Below, piece after piece: positions 7,629-15,210 of a stretch of 64,000 nt of DNA (its first letter is position 1; each line of letters starts with the position of its first letter). The stretch lies in contig NZ_JOAX01000006.1 of assembly GCF_000720485.1 (NCBI RefSeq), positions 124,001 through 188,000 of the forward strand. Reading direction: 5' to 3'. The notes beneath the pieces are model-generated. The model saw only the letters and a program-made list of their open reading frames with translations, made no database searches and was not told the DNA's origin. A program made the translations under genes and the position numbers. The stretch is from Streptomyces ochraceiscleroticus. GTDB lineage: Bacteria; Actinomycetota; Actinomycetes; Streptomycetales; Streptomycetaceae.

Positions 7629-9544
7629 CCGGCCCGGACGCCGCCCCCGAACCCGAGCGGGGCTTCGACTACATCATCGTCGGCGCCGGGGCCGGCGGTG
7701 CGCCGCTGGCGGCCAATCTCGCCCTCGCGGGCATGCGGGTGCTGCTGCTGGACGCGGGCGAGTCGCCGGACAACGACAACTATCAGGTGCCGGCCTTCCA
7801 CGGGGACGCCTCCGAGGACCCCGCCCAGCGCTGGGACTACTTCGTCCAGCACTACGCCGACGAGGAGCGCCGGCAGCGCGACAGCAAGCTGGTGGCCGAC
7901 AAGGGCATCCTGTATCCGCGGGCCGGCACGGTCGGCGGCTGCACCGCCCACCACGCGCTGATCACGGTGTACCCGTACAACCGTGACTGGGACGACATCG
8001 CCAAGGCCACCGGCGACTCCTCGTGGCGCAGCTCGGCGATGCGCCGCTACTTCGAGCGGCTGGAGCGCTGCGAGTACCGTCCCCGGCCCAAGGAACTGCC
8101 GCCGGTTCCGCTGCTCCGCTCGCTGCTGAAGCTGCTGCCGTTCGTCTCGGACCGGTACGTCAACAAGTCCCGGCACGGCTTCGACGGCTGGCTGCCCACC
8201 AACCTCGCCGACCCCGGACTGGTCATCCAGGACAAGCAACTGCTCAAGGTGCTGCTCTCCGCCGCCGAGGCGACCCTGGCCGACGCCTTCGGCCGCCCGC
8301 TGTCCCCCAAGGAGGGGCTGGGCGGGCTGGTCGACCCCAACGACTGGCGGCTGCAGCCCGATTCCCTCCAAGGGCTGTGGCAGATCCCGCTCTCCACCGC
8401 CCGGGGCCACCGCAGTGCCGCCCGTGAGCGCGTGCTGTCGGTGCAGGCGGCCCATCCCGACCGGCTGGTGATCCGCCAGAACGCCCTCGCGACCAGGATC
8501 GTCCTGGACGAGCACGGCACGGCCGCCGGCATCGACTACGTCCAGCAGCCGCACGCCTACCGCGCCGACCCGGCGGCCGACTCCGCCGCCGAGCTGCCCG
8601 TGACCCGCCGCGCGCTGGCCGGGCGTGAAGTCGTGCTGGCAGCAGGCGCGTTCAACACCCCGCAGCTCCTGATGCTCTCGGGCATCGGGCCGCGCGAGGA
8701 ACTGGAGCGGCACCGCATCCCGGTGCGGGCCGACCGCCAGGGTGTCGGCGCCAACCTCCAGGACCGGTACGAGGTCGGGGTGGTCTCCCAGATGAACCGA
8801 GACTTCCCGGTCATCAAGGACTGCACCTTCCACGCCCCGCAGCCCGGCGTCGCACCGGACGCCTGTTACCGGGCGTGGCAGCGCGGCGAAGGTCTCTACA
8901 CCACCAATGGCGCGGTGATCGGGATCATCCGCAAGTCGCGCCCCGAACTCGACCTCCCCGATCTCTTCGTCTTCGGCATCCCGGCCGACTTCCGCGGCTA
9001 CTACCCGGGGTACTCCAAGGAAACGCTGCGCGAGAAGGACCGCTTCACCTGGGCGGTGCTCAAGAGCCGTACGCACAACAGCGGCGGGCGGGTGCGGCTG
9101 CGTTCCACCGATCCCCGTGACACGCCGCTGGTGAACTTCCACTACTTCTCGGAGGGGACGGACAAGGCGGGCGACGACCTCGAAGCGATGGTCGACGCCG
9201 TGGAGTTCGTCCGCTCCATGAACGGGCGCGCGGACGGCGTCATCCGCAGGGAGCTGTGGCCCGGCACCGACGTCGACTCCCGTGACGAGGTGCGGCGCTG
9301 GGTGCAGGACGAGGCATGGGGCCATCACGCCTCGTGCACCTGCAAGATGGGCCCGGCCGGGGACCCGTCGGCCGTCGTGGACAGCCGGTTCCGGGTGCAC
9401 GGGGTGGACCGGCTGCGCATCGTGGACGCCTCGGTCTTCCCGCGCATCCCCGGATTCTTCGTCGTCACCCCGGTCTACATGATCAGCGAGAAGGCGAGCG
9501 AGGTGATCCTCGCCGACGCCGCCGACCTACCACCGATCCACTGA
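7625..9544 (+). CDS. GMC-family FAD-dependent oxidoreductase
   Basis: A 639-residue flavoenzyme of the glucose-methanol-choline oxidoreductase family. The N-terminal dinucleotide fold reads IIVGAGAGG (residues 17-25), followed by the GMC signature GTVGGCTAHHALI, and the C-terminal catalytic segment has WGHHASCTCKMGP. There is no signal sequence. ATG 7625 overlaps the upstream stop and was preferred to an in-frame start at 7598. GMC enzymes oxidise alcohols or hydroxy acids, so oxidation of a hydroxy fatty acid or fatty alcohol from the neighbouring enzymes is plausible. Cholesterol-oxidase-like and choline-type activities are alternatives. The next gene is 21 bp downstream. Confidence 0.88.
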   Translation: MTGPDAAPEPERGFDYIIVGAGAGGAPLAANLALAGMRVLLLDAGESPDNDNYQVPAFHGDASEDPAQRWDYFVQHYADEERRQRDSKLVADKGILYPRAGTVGGCTAHHALITVYPYNRDWDDIAKATGDSSWRSSAMRRYFERLERCEYRPRPKELPPVPLLRSLLKLLPFVSDRYVNKSRHGFDGWLPTNLADPGLVIQDKQLLKVLLSAAEATLADAFGRPLSPKEGLGGLVDPNDWRLQPDSLQGLWQIPLSTARGHRSAARERVLSVQAAHPDRLVIRQNALATRIVLDEHGTAAGIDYVQQPHAYRADPAADSAAELPVTRRALAGREVVLAAGAFNTPQLLMLSGIGPREELERHRIPVRADRQGVGANLQDRYEVGVVSQMNRDFPVIKDCTFHAPQPGVAPDACYRAWQRGEGLYTTNGAVIGIIRKSRPELDLPDLFVFGIPADFRGYYPGYSKETLREKDRFTWAVLKSRTHNSGGRVRLRSTDPRDTPLVNFHYFSEGTDKAGDDLEAMVDAVEFVRSMNGRADGVIRRELWPGTDVDSRDEVRRWVQDEAWGHHASCTCKMGPAGDPSAVVDSRFRVHGVDRLRIVDASVFPRIPGFFVVTPVYMISEKASEVILADAADLPPIH

Positions 9545-9565
9545 GCAGGCGAACAGGGGACAATC

Positions 9566-11437
9566 ATGGCCACACAGGACGCGGACACCGGATCGTCGGG
9601 CTACCGCTCGACCCTGCCCTGGAAGATCATCACCTGGGCGGCGGAGTACATCGACCGCCGCATCGGCTGGGACCGACTGCCGGTCCCGCTCGGCCTGCTC
9701 AATGTGCTCGGCCTGCGGGTCTCGCTGCGCCGGCACAATCTGCAGGACACCTCGCAACTGCCGTCCGTGAACCTCCCCGAGGTGGAACCGCCGACGGAGA
9801 GCCACCGGATCAACCGCACCGCCGACGGCTCCTACAACGACCTGAAGAACCCGCGGATGGGCATGGCCGGTTCACGCTTCGGCCGCAACATCCCGCTCCA
9901 CAAGATCGCCCCGAATACGCCCGAGGACGTCCTCGGCACGCCGGACCCCCGCGAGGTCAGCCGCACCCTGCTGACCCGTACCGAGTTCGTGCCCGCCACC
10001 GGAGCCAACTCGCTGCTGGCCGCCTGGCTGCAGTTCATGGTCCGCGACTGGCTCAGCCACGGCAAGAGCCCGACGGAGAACCCGTGGGAGGTCCCGCTGC
10101 TCGAGGGCGACACATGGCCCGAGCGGCCCATGTACATCATGCGGACGCCCGACGACCCCACCCGGGACCCGGCCGCGCCGCCCGAGACGCCGATGACCCA
10201 CGTCAATGAGTTCTCCCACTGGTGGGACGGCTCGCAGATCTACGGCGCCAATGCCGAGCAGCAACGGCACCGCCGCACCGGCGAACTGGGCAAGCTGCAC
10301 GTCGGCGACGACGAACAGCTCCCGTTCCCGGGCGCGCCGGGCGAGGACCCCGCGCGCGTCCCCGGGTTCTGGCTCGGACTGGCCATGATGCAGACGCTGT
10401 TCACACGCGAGCACAACGCGATCTGCGACCACCTCCACACCACGTACCCGGCCTGGGGCGACGAGGAGATCTTCCAGCGCGCGCGGCTGGTCAACGCGGC
10501 CCTGCTCGCCAAGATCCACACCGTGGAGTGGACCCCCGCCGTCATCAGCCACCCGACCACGGTCACCGCGCTGCACGCCAACTGGTGGGGCATCGCGGGT
10601 GAGCGGGTGAGCAACCTCTTCGGCAGGATCAGTGACAGCGAGATCATCAGCGGCATCCCCGGCAGCGAGACCGACCACTACGGCGTGCCGTACTCCCTGA
10701 CGGAGGAGTTCGCCGCGGTCTACCGCATGCACCCGCTGATCCGCGACGAATGGCACTTCCGCGCGGCCGCCGACGACGGCACGCTGCGCGAGGCCAACTT
10801 CCGGGAGATCTCCGGGCCCGAGGCCCTCAAGGTCCTCGACACCATCCCGATGAGCGACCTCTTCTACAGCTTCGGCACGCTCACGCCGGGGCTGGTGACG
10901 CTCCACAACTTCCCGAAGTTCCTGCAGGAGTACGAGCGTCCGGACGGCCATCTGCAGGACCTGGCCGCGACCGACATCCTGCGCAACCGCGAGCTGGGCA
11001 TTCCGCGCTACAACGAGTTCCGCCGACTGCTGCGGCTGAAGCCGGCGGCGAGCTTCGAGGACCTGACCGACAACAAGATGTGGGCCAGGGAGATCCGCAA
11101 GATCTACCGCGACGACATCGAGAAGGTCGACCTGATGGTCGGCATGTACGCCGAACGCCGGCCCGCGGGCTTCGCGTTCAGCGACACCGCCTTCCGGATC
11201 TTCATCCTCATGGCCTCGCGGCGGCTCAACAGCGACCGGTTCTTCACCGAGTACTACACCCCGGAGGTGTACTCGAAGGCCGGCATGAAGTGGATCGAGG
11301 ACAACTCCTTCGGCACCGTACTGCTGCGCCACCACCCCGAGCTGCGCTCCTCGCTGTCCTTGGTGAAGAACCCCTTCGCCACGTGGAACATCACCGAGGG
11401 CGGCAAGCGGGCCCACAAGGAAGAGCAGACCACCTGA
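9566..11437 (+). CDS. Alpha-dioxygenase-like haem peroxidase lacking the distal histidine
   Basis: A 623-residue homologue of plant fatty-acid alpha-dioxygenases, colinear with them end to end. The proximal side is intact: Tyr386-Arg-Met-His389 in VYRMHPLIRD, the same spacing as in Arabidopsis DOX1. Also present are FTREHNAICDHL (279-290), LLAKIHTVEW (313-322) and a C-terminal IFILMASRRLNSDRFF. The distal motif that normally reads HDW is VRDWLSH, with Arg160 (codon CGC) where the haem-peroxidase histidine should be. The paralogous domain of the upstream fusion keeps that histidine. The protein may have altered chemistry, use another base, or act as a partner. It has no signal peptide, and the patatin gene follows after 32 bp. 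Confidence 0.87.
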   Translation: MATQDADTGSSGYRSTLPWKIITWAAEYIDRRIGWDRLPVPLGLLNVLGLRVSLRRHNLQDTSQLPSVNLPEVEPPTESHRINRTADGSYNDLKNPRMGMAGSRFGRNIPLHKIAPNTPEDVLGTPDPREVSRTLLTRTEFVPATGANSLLAAWLQFMVRDWLSHGKSPTENPWEVPLLEGDTWPERPMYIMRTPDDPTRDPAAPPETPMTHVNEFSHWWDGSQIYGANAEQQRHRRTGELGKLHVGDDEQLPFPGAPGEDPARVPGFWLGLAMMQTLFTREHNAICDHLHTTYPAWGDEEIFQRARLVNAALLAKIHTVEWTPAVISHPTTVTALHANWWGIAGERVSNLFGRISDSEIISGIPGSETDHYGVPYSLTEEFAAVYRMHPLIRDEWHFRAAADDGTLREANFREISGPEALKVLDTIPMSDLFYSFGTLTPGLVTLHNFPKFLQEYERPDGHLQDLAATDILRNRELGIPRYNEFRRLLRLKPAASFEDLTDNKMWAREIRKIYRDDIEKVDLMVGMYAERRPAGFAFSDTAFRIFILMASRRLNSDRFFTEYYTPEVYSKAGMKWIEDNSFGTVLLRHHPELRSSLSLVKNPFATWNITEGGKRAHKEEQTT

Positions 11438-11469
11438 CCCGGCGTGACCGAGAGGAGGCGAGGAGGAGC

Positions 11470-12450
11470 ATGCCGAACAGAGCGGACCTGGTGCTGGAAG
11501 GCGGTGGAGTACGCGGCTTCGGCGCCGCGGGCGCGGTGATCCGGCTGCTGGAGGAGGGCTACACGTTCCCCCGGGTCGCCGGCACCTCGGTGGGCGCCAT
11601 CGTGGCCGCCTTCACGGCCGCCGGGATGAGCGCCGGTCACCTCCGGGACCTCATCGAACGGCTCGACCTCCGCCGCATCCCGGACCGGTACCCGCCGCCC
11701 GTCCCCTTCCTGAGCGAGGGCCTGGCCCTGTGGACCCGGCGCGGCGCCTACCGGGGCGACTGGATCCACAACTTCATCGGCGAGGAACTGGCGGCCCTCG
11801 GCGTCGAGACGTTCGGGGACCTGCGGCGCGAGGACAGCGGGGCCGACCCGGCCACCTACCCGCAGCAGTCCTACAAGCTGGTGGTGATGGCGACCGATAT
11901 CACCCACGGCCGCCTGCTGCGCCTGCCGTGGGACTACCACCGGTTCCATCTGCCGCCGGACGAACAGCTCGTGGCCGACGCGGTACGGGCGTCGCTGTCG
12001 ATCCCGTTCTACTTCCGGCCCCGGACGCTCACCGACCGGGAGACCGGGGAGACGTCCGTGCTCGTCGACGGCGGGGTGCTCTCCAACTTCGCCATCGAGT
12101 GCTTCGACCGCACCGACGGGAAGGAGGCGCGCTGGCCGACCTTCGGCGTACGCATCATCCCCGACCTCCCCGAGAGCATCGGACAGCTCTTCCCGGTGCT
12201 GTCCCTCGTGATGTCGCCCCCGCTGCGGCTGCTCCAAGAAGTGGTGAGCACCGGGCTGGTGGGCCACGACCAGACCCACCTGGACCGGCCCGGTGTGCGG
12301 GACCGGTGCATGACCGTCGACTGTTCGGGGGTGTGCATCACCGACTTCACCCTGGGCAAGGAGGGGCGGAGCGCCCTGCTGGACATGGGCCTGCAGGCCG
12401 CCGACGACTTCCTGCTGGAGTGGCGCAAGCGCCATCCCGACGGCCCCTGA
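11470..12450 (+). CDS. Patatin-like phospholipase
   Basis: A 326-residue serine lipase of the patatin family with the full catalytic apparatus. It has the oxyanion loop GGGVRGFG (11-18), the nucleophile elbow GTSVG with Ser40, and the DGG motif with Asp200. Patatins release fatty acids from phospholipids or acylglycerols, often as free acids for oxylipin synthesis. ATG 11470 lies just after AGGAGG (11461-11466), and an upstream extension of the frame is only a shadow of the previous gene. It closes the apparent operon of lipid-oxidising genes and is its most likely substrate supplier. Confidence 0.9.
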   Translation: MPNRADLVLEGGGVRGFGAAGAVIRLLEEGYTFPRVAGTSVGAIVAAFTAAGMSAGHLRDLIERLDLRRIPDRYPPPVPFLSEGLALWTRRGAYRGDWIHNFIGEELAALGVETFGDLRREDSGADPATYPQQSYKLVVMATDITHGRLLRLPWDYHRFHLPPDEQLVADAVRASLSIPFYFRPRTLTDRETGETSVLVDGGVLSNFAIECFDRTDGKEARWPTFGVRIIPDLPESIGQLFPVLSLVMSPPLRLLQEVVSTGLVGHDQTHLDRPGVRDRCMTVDCSGVCITDFTLGKEGRSALLDMGLQAADDFLLEWRKRHPDGP

Positions 12451-12484
12451 CAGGGCCGAAGGATCGAACTGGGGCGCGGACGGA

Positions 12485-12490
12485 TACCCT
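12485..12490 (+). promoter_or_regulatory. -10 element positioned for a leaderless transcript
   Basis: TACCCT fits TAnnnT and ends 6 nt before GTG 12497, so transcription would begin at the start codon. No ribosome site is visible. Confidence 0.45.
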
Positions 12491-12496
12491 CCACCC

Positions 12497-12958
12497 GTGG
12501 AGGAGAAGACGCCCGCGCCCTTCGAGCGCGGTACGGACGGGCCCAAGGTCATCGTCGTCGGCATCGACGGCACGCAGTCGTCGTGGCGGGCCGCCTCGTA
12601 CGCCGCCGGGCTGGCCCGCCGCCAGGGCTCGAAGCTGGTCCTGGTGTACGTCCAGCCGGTGCTGCCGGCCGGCGCCGCGCTGGGCGCCCCGGTCACGTAC
12701 ACCACGGACGAAATAGCGGAAGAGCTGATGGCGGAGATCCGCTCCGCGACGGAGCGCCTCGAGGGCATCTACAACCTGCGGTGGGAGTTCCACACCGTGC
12801 GCGGCGATCCGTACAACGCGATGCTCCAGATGGCGGACGAACTGAAGGCCGACGCGGTGGTGGTCGGCGCGTCGGAGTCCGCCGGGCACCGGATCATGGG
12901 CTCGGTCGCGGTACGGCTGGTCAAGGCGGGCCGCTGGCCGGTGACGGTCGTCCCCTGA
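12497..12958 (+). CDS. Universal stress protein (UspA family)
   Basis: A 153-residue single-domain Usp protein. It opens with VIVVGIDGTQSSWRA and ends with the ATP-binding loop VVGASESAGHRIMGSVAVRLV, which has the glycines and serine expected of nucleotide-binding members. It probably works in stress or low-energy physiology in the cytosol. GTG 12497 has no ribosome site but follows a -10-like TACCCT by 6 nt, which suggests a leaderless mRNA. The nearby dodecin and permease genes are not obviously related. Confidence 0.9.
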   Translation: MEEKTPAPFERGTDGPKVIVVGIDGTQSSWRAASYAAGLARRQGSKLVLVYVQPVLPAGAALGAPVTYTTDEIAEELMAEIRSATERLEGIYNLRWEFHTVRGDPYNAMLQMADELKADAVVVGASESAGHRIMGSVAVRLVKAGRWPVTVVP

Positions 12959-13059
12959 CCGCTCTCGGGAGGCGGGGTGCGGCGGCCCGGTGCACTGTGT
13001 GAGAAGGCCCGCCGCGCCAAGCGACACGCCGAACCGACACGCCGACGAGGGAGTCTGCC

Positions 13060-13275
13060 GTGACCGACCGGACCTACCGTGTGACCGAGATCGTGGGAAC
13101 GTCCCACGAAAACGTGGACGCCGCCATCCGCAACGGCGTGCGGCGCGCGTCCCAGACGCTGCGCAACCTGGACTGGTTCGAAGTGACGCAGGTGCGCGGC
13201 CACATCGTGGACGGCGAGATCGAGCATTACCAGGTCGGCCTGAAGGTCGGCTTCCGGCTGGAGGACTCCGACTGA
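13060..13275 (+). CDS. Dodecin, flavin-binding protein
   Basis: A 71-residue protein with the full dodecin pattern: TYRVTEIVGTSHENVDAAIRNGV, then LDWFEVTQVRGHIVDG, then a closing strand VGLKVGFRLE. Dodecins assemble as hollow dodecamers that bind and shield flavins or flavin-degradation products. Trp42 matches the residue that stacks on the flavin in bacterial dodecins. The start is GTG 13060, with GAGGGAG a few bases upstream. Confidence 0.92.
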   Translation: MTDRTYRVTEIVGTSHENVDAAIRNGVRRASQTLRNLDWFEVTQVRGHIVDGEIEHYQVGLKVGFRLEDSD

Positions 13276-13370
13276 TTCAGCGGAGCCGCCCGCAGTATGG
13301 GGAGTCGCCTTCCGTAAGCGTCCGATAAGGACGATGATGATCCGCCGTCGGACCGACGAGAGGACATCCC

Positions 13371-14822
13371 ATGGGGCTGCGTGCGGGACAGGGCGTACTA
13401 CGCCGCAAACCGATCGAAATGATCCAGGACACCGAGGGCGGCAAGGGCGAACAGCTCACCCGCTCGCTCGGCCTGTGGCAGCTGACCGCCATCGGTGTCG
13501 GCGGCATCATCGGCGCGGGCATCTTCACCCTCGCCGGCACCGTGGCGAACGGCAAGGCCGGTCCCGCGGTGCTGGTGTCGTTCCTCATCGCGGGCGTGGC
13601 GAGCGCGGCCGCCGCCTTCTCGTACGCGGAGTTCGCCGGGCTGATCCCGAAGGCGGGCTCCGCCTACACGTACGGGTACGCGGTCCTCGGTGAGCTGGTG
13701 GGCTGGTTCATCGGCTGGGACCTGCTGCTGGAGTACACCGCGATCGTCGCCGTCGTGGCGATCGGGATCTCCGGTTACTTCAGCTTCCTGCTGGGCGAGA
13801 TGGGCGTCGATCTGCCCGCCTGGATGCTGGGGGCCCCGGGCACCGGCGACGGCCACCGCGTCGACCTCTTCGCCGCGGCCCTGTGCCTGCTGATCGCCTA
13901 CCTCCTCACCCTCGGCATCAAGAACGCCGCGCGCTTCGAGACGATCGTCGTCGGCCTGAAGGTCCTGGTCGTCCTGGTCGTCATCGCCGTCGGCTTCTTC
14001 CACATCAACACGGGGAACTACTCGCCGTTCTTCCCCTTCGGGGCCAGCGGCGCGTTCACGGGCGCGGCCACGGTCTTCTTCGCGGTCTTCGGCTACGACG
14101 CGATGTCGACCGCGGCCGAGGAGTCCAAGGACGCCCAGCGCCACATGCCCAAGGCGATCCTGTACTCACTCCTGATCTCCATGGTCCTCTACGTCCTGGC
14201 CTGCCTGGTCCTGACCGGCATGCAGCACTACACGAAGATCGACCCGGAGAGCGGCTTCTCCACGGCGTTCAAGTCGGTCGGCCTCAGCAGCCTGGCGGAC
14301 GTGATCGCGGTCGGCGCGATCATCGGCATCCTGACCGTCATGTTCACGTTCATGCTCGGCGTGACCCGCGTCTGGTTCTCCATGAGCCGCGACGGCCTCC
14401 TCCCCAAGTGGTTCGCCAAGACCCACCCCACCCGCCACGTCCCGACCCGGGTCACCTGGATCGTGGGCGTGGCCTCGGCCCTGATCGCGGGGTTCCTGCC
14501 CATCGCGGAGGCCGCCGAACTGACCAACATCGGCATCCTGCTGGCGTTCGTCGTGGTCTGCATCGCCGTCATCGTGCTCCGCTACAAGCGCCCCGACCTG
14601 CCCCGCACGTTCAAGTGCCCGGGCGTCCCGGTCGTTCCGGCCATAGGAGTGGTGTTCTCGATCTGGCTGATCACCTTCCTGGAGTGGCAGACCTGGGTCC
14701 GCTTCGCCGTGTGGTTCCTGATCGGCCTGGTCATCTACTTCGCGTACTCCTACCGCCGCTCCGACCTCGGCAGGGCGAACCGCGAGATCTCCGACCTGGA
14801 GGACCGCGAAGGGCGGCTCTGA
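13371..14822 (+). CDS. APC-superfamily amino acid permease
   Basis: A 483-residue integral membrane transporter of about 12 helices. The first helix carries the APC signature GVGGIIGAGIFTLAG, and the second and third read SAAAAFSYAEFAGLIPKAGS and GELVGWFIGWDLLLEY. It resembles the cationic amino-acid transporter branch with a short C-terminal tail. It likely imports basic amino acids by proton or cation coupling; the substrate cannot be fixed from sequence. A bidirectional hairpin at 14,856-14,888 ends the unit. Confidence 0.9.
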   Translation: MGLRAGQGVLRRKPIEMIQDTEGGKGEQLTRSLGLWQLTAIGVGGIIGAGIFTLAGTVANGKAGPAVLVSFLIAGVASAAAAFSYAEFAGLIPKAGSAYTYGYAVLGELVGWFIGWDLLLEYTAIVAVVAIGISGYFSFLLGEMGVDLPAWMLGAPGTGDGHRVDLFAAALCLLIAYLLTLGIKNAARFETIVVGLKVLVVLVVIAVGFFHINTGNYSPFFPFGASGAFTGAATVFFAVFGYDAMSTAAEESKDAQRHMPKAILYSLLISMVLYVLACLVLTGMQHYTKIDPESGFSTAFKSVGLSSLADVIAVGAIIGILTVMFTFMLGVTRVWFSMSRDGLLPKWFAKTHPTRHVPTRVTWIVGVASALIAGFLPIAEAAELTNIGILLAFVVVCIAVIVLRYKRPDLPRTFKCPGVPVVPAIGVVFSIWLITFLEWQTWVRFAVWFLIGLVIYFAYSYRRSDLGRANREISDLEDREGRL

Positions 14823-14855
14823 GCGGGCGACAGGGCCCGGCCGAAGCAGAAACGT

Positions 14856-14888
14856 GCCCGCGCGCCGGAGGCTGTCCGGTGCGCGGGC
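14856..14888. terminator. Bidirectional terminator between permease and EF-hand genes
   Basis: A 14-bp stem (GCCCGCGCGCCGGA against TCCGGTGCGCGGGC, one wobble pair) around loop GGCTG, lying between two convergent genes. Confidence 0.7.
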
Positions 14889-14910
14889 GCGTTCGGGGGC
14901 CGTGTGGTGG

Positions 14911-15126
14911 TCAGGACTTCTGGAGGGCGGTCCAGAACTCGTCGAAGGACATCAGGCCGTCGCTGTCCGTGTCCTTGGCCTTGATGACGGCCTCGGCGAC
15001 GGGGCCGGTGACGTAGGCGTCGCCCATCTCGGCCATCGCGTGCTTGAACTCCTCGGCCGTGACCTTGCCGTCGCCGTTCGCGTCGAACCGTGCGAATGTG
15101 GCCTTGGCCTGCTCGATGTCTGCCAC
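14911..15126 (-). CDS. Two-EF-hand calcium-binding protein
   Basis: A 71-residue calmodulin-like mini-protein with two canonical loops: residues 15-26 (DANGDGKVTAEE) and 52-63 (DTDSDGLMSFDE). Both keep the D-x-D/N-x-D/G ladder and the closing Glu. It should bind two Ca2+ ions in the cytosol. Small calcium-binding proteins of this kind are common in streptomycetes, with roles proposed in calcium buffering and development. Start GTG 15126 follows AAGGGGG. It stands alone, convergent with the permease gene. Confidence 0.92.
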   Translation of the reverse strand: MADIEQAKATFARFDANGDGKVTAEEFKHAMAEMGDAYVTGPVAEAVIKAKDTDSDGLMSFDEFWTALQKS

Positions 15127-15210
15127 GGGGTGCCCCCTTCATGCGGTGCTGTTGTGGTGTCGTTCGGGTAACCGACCCGGGTACATTAACCGACCGTCAC
15201 CAAAGGCCGG

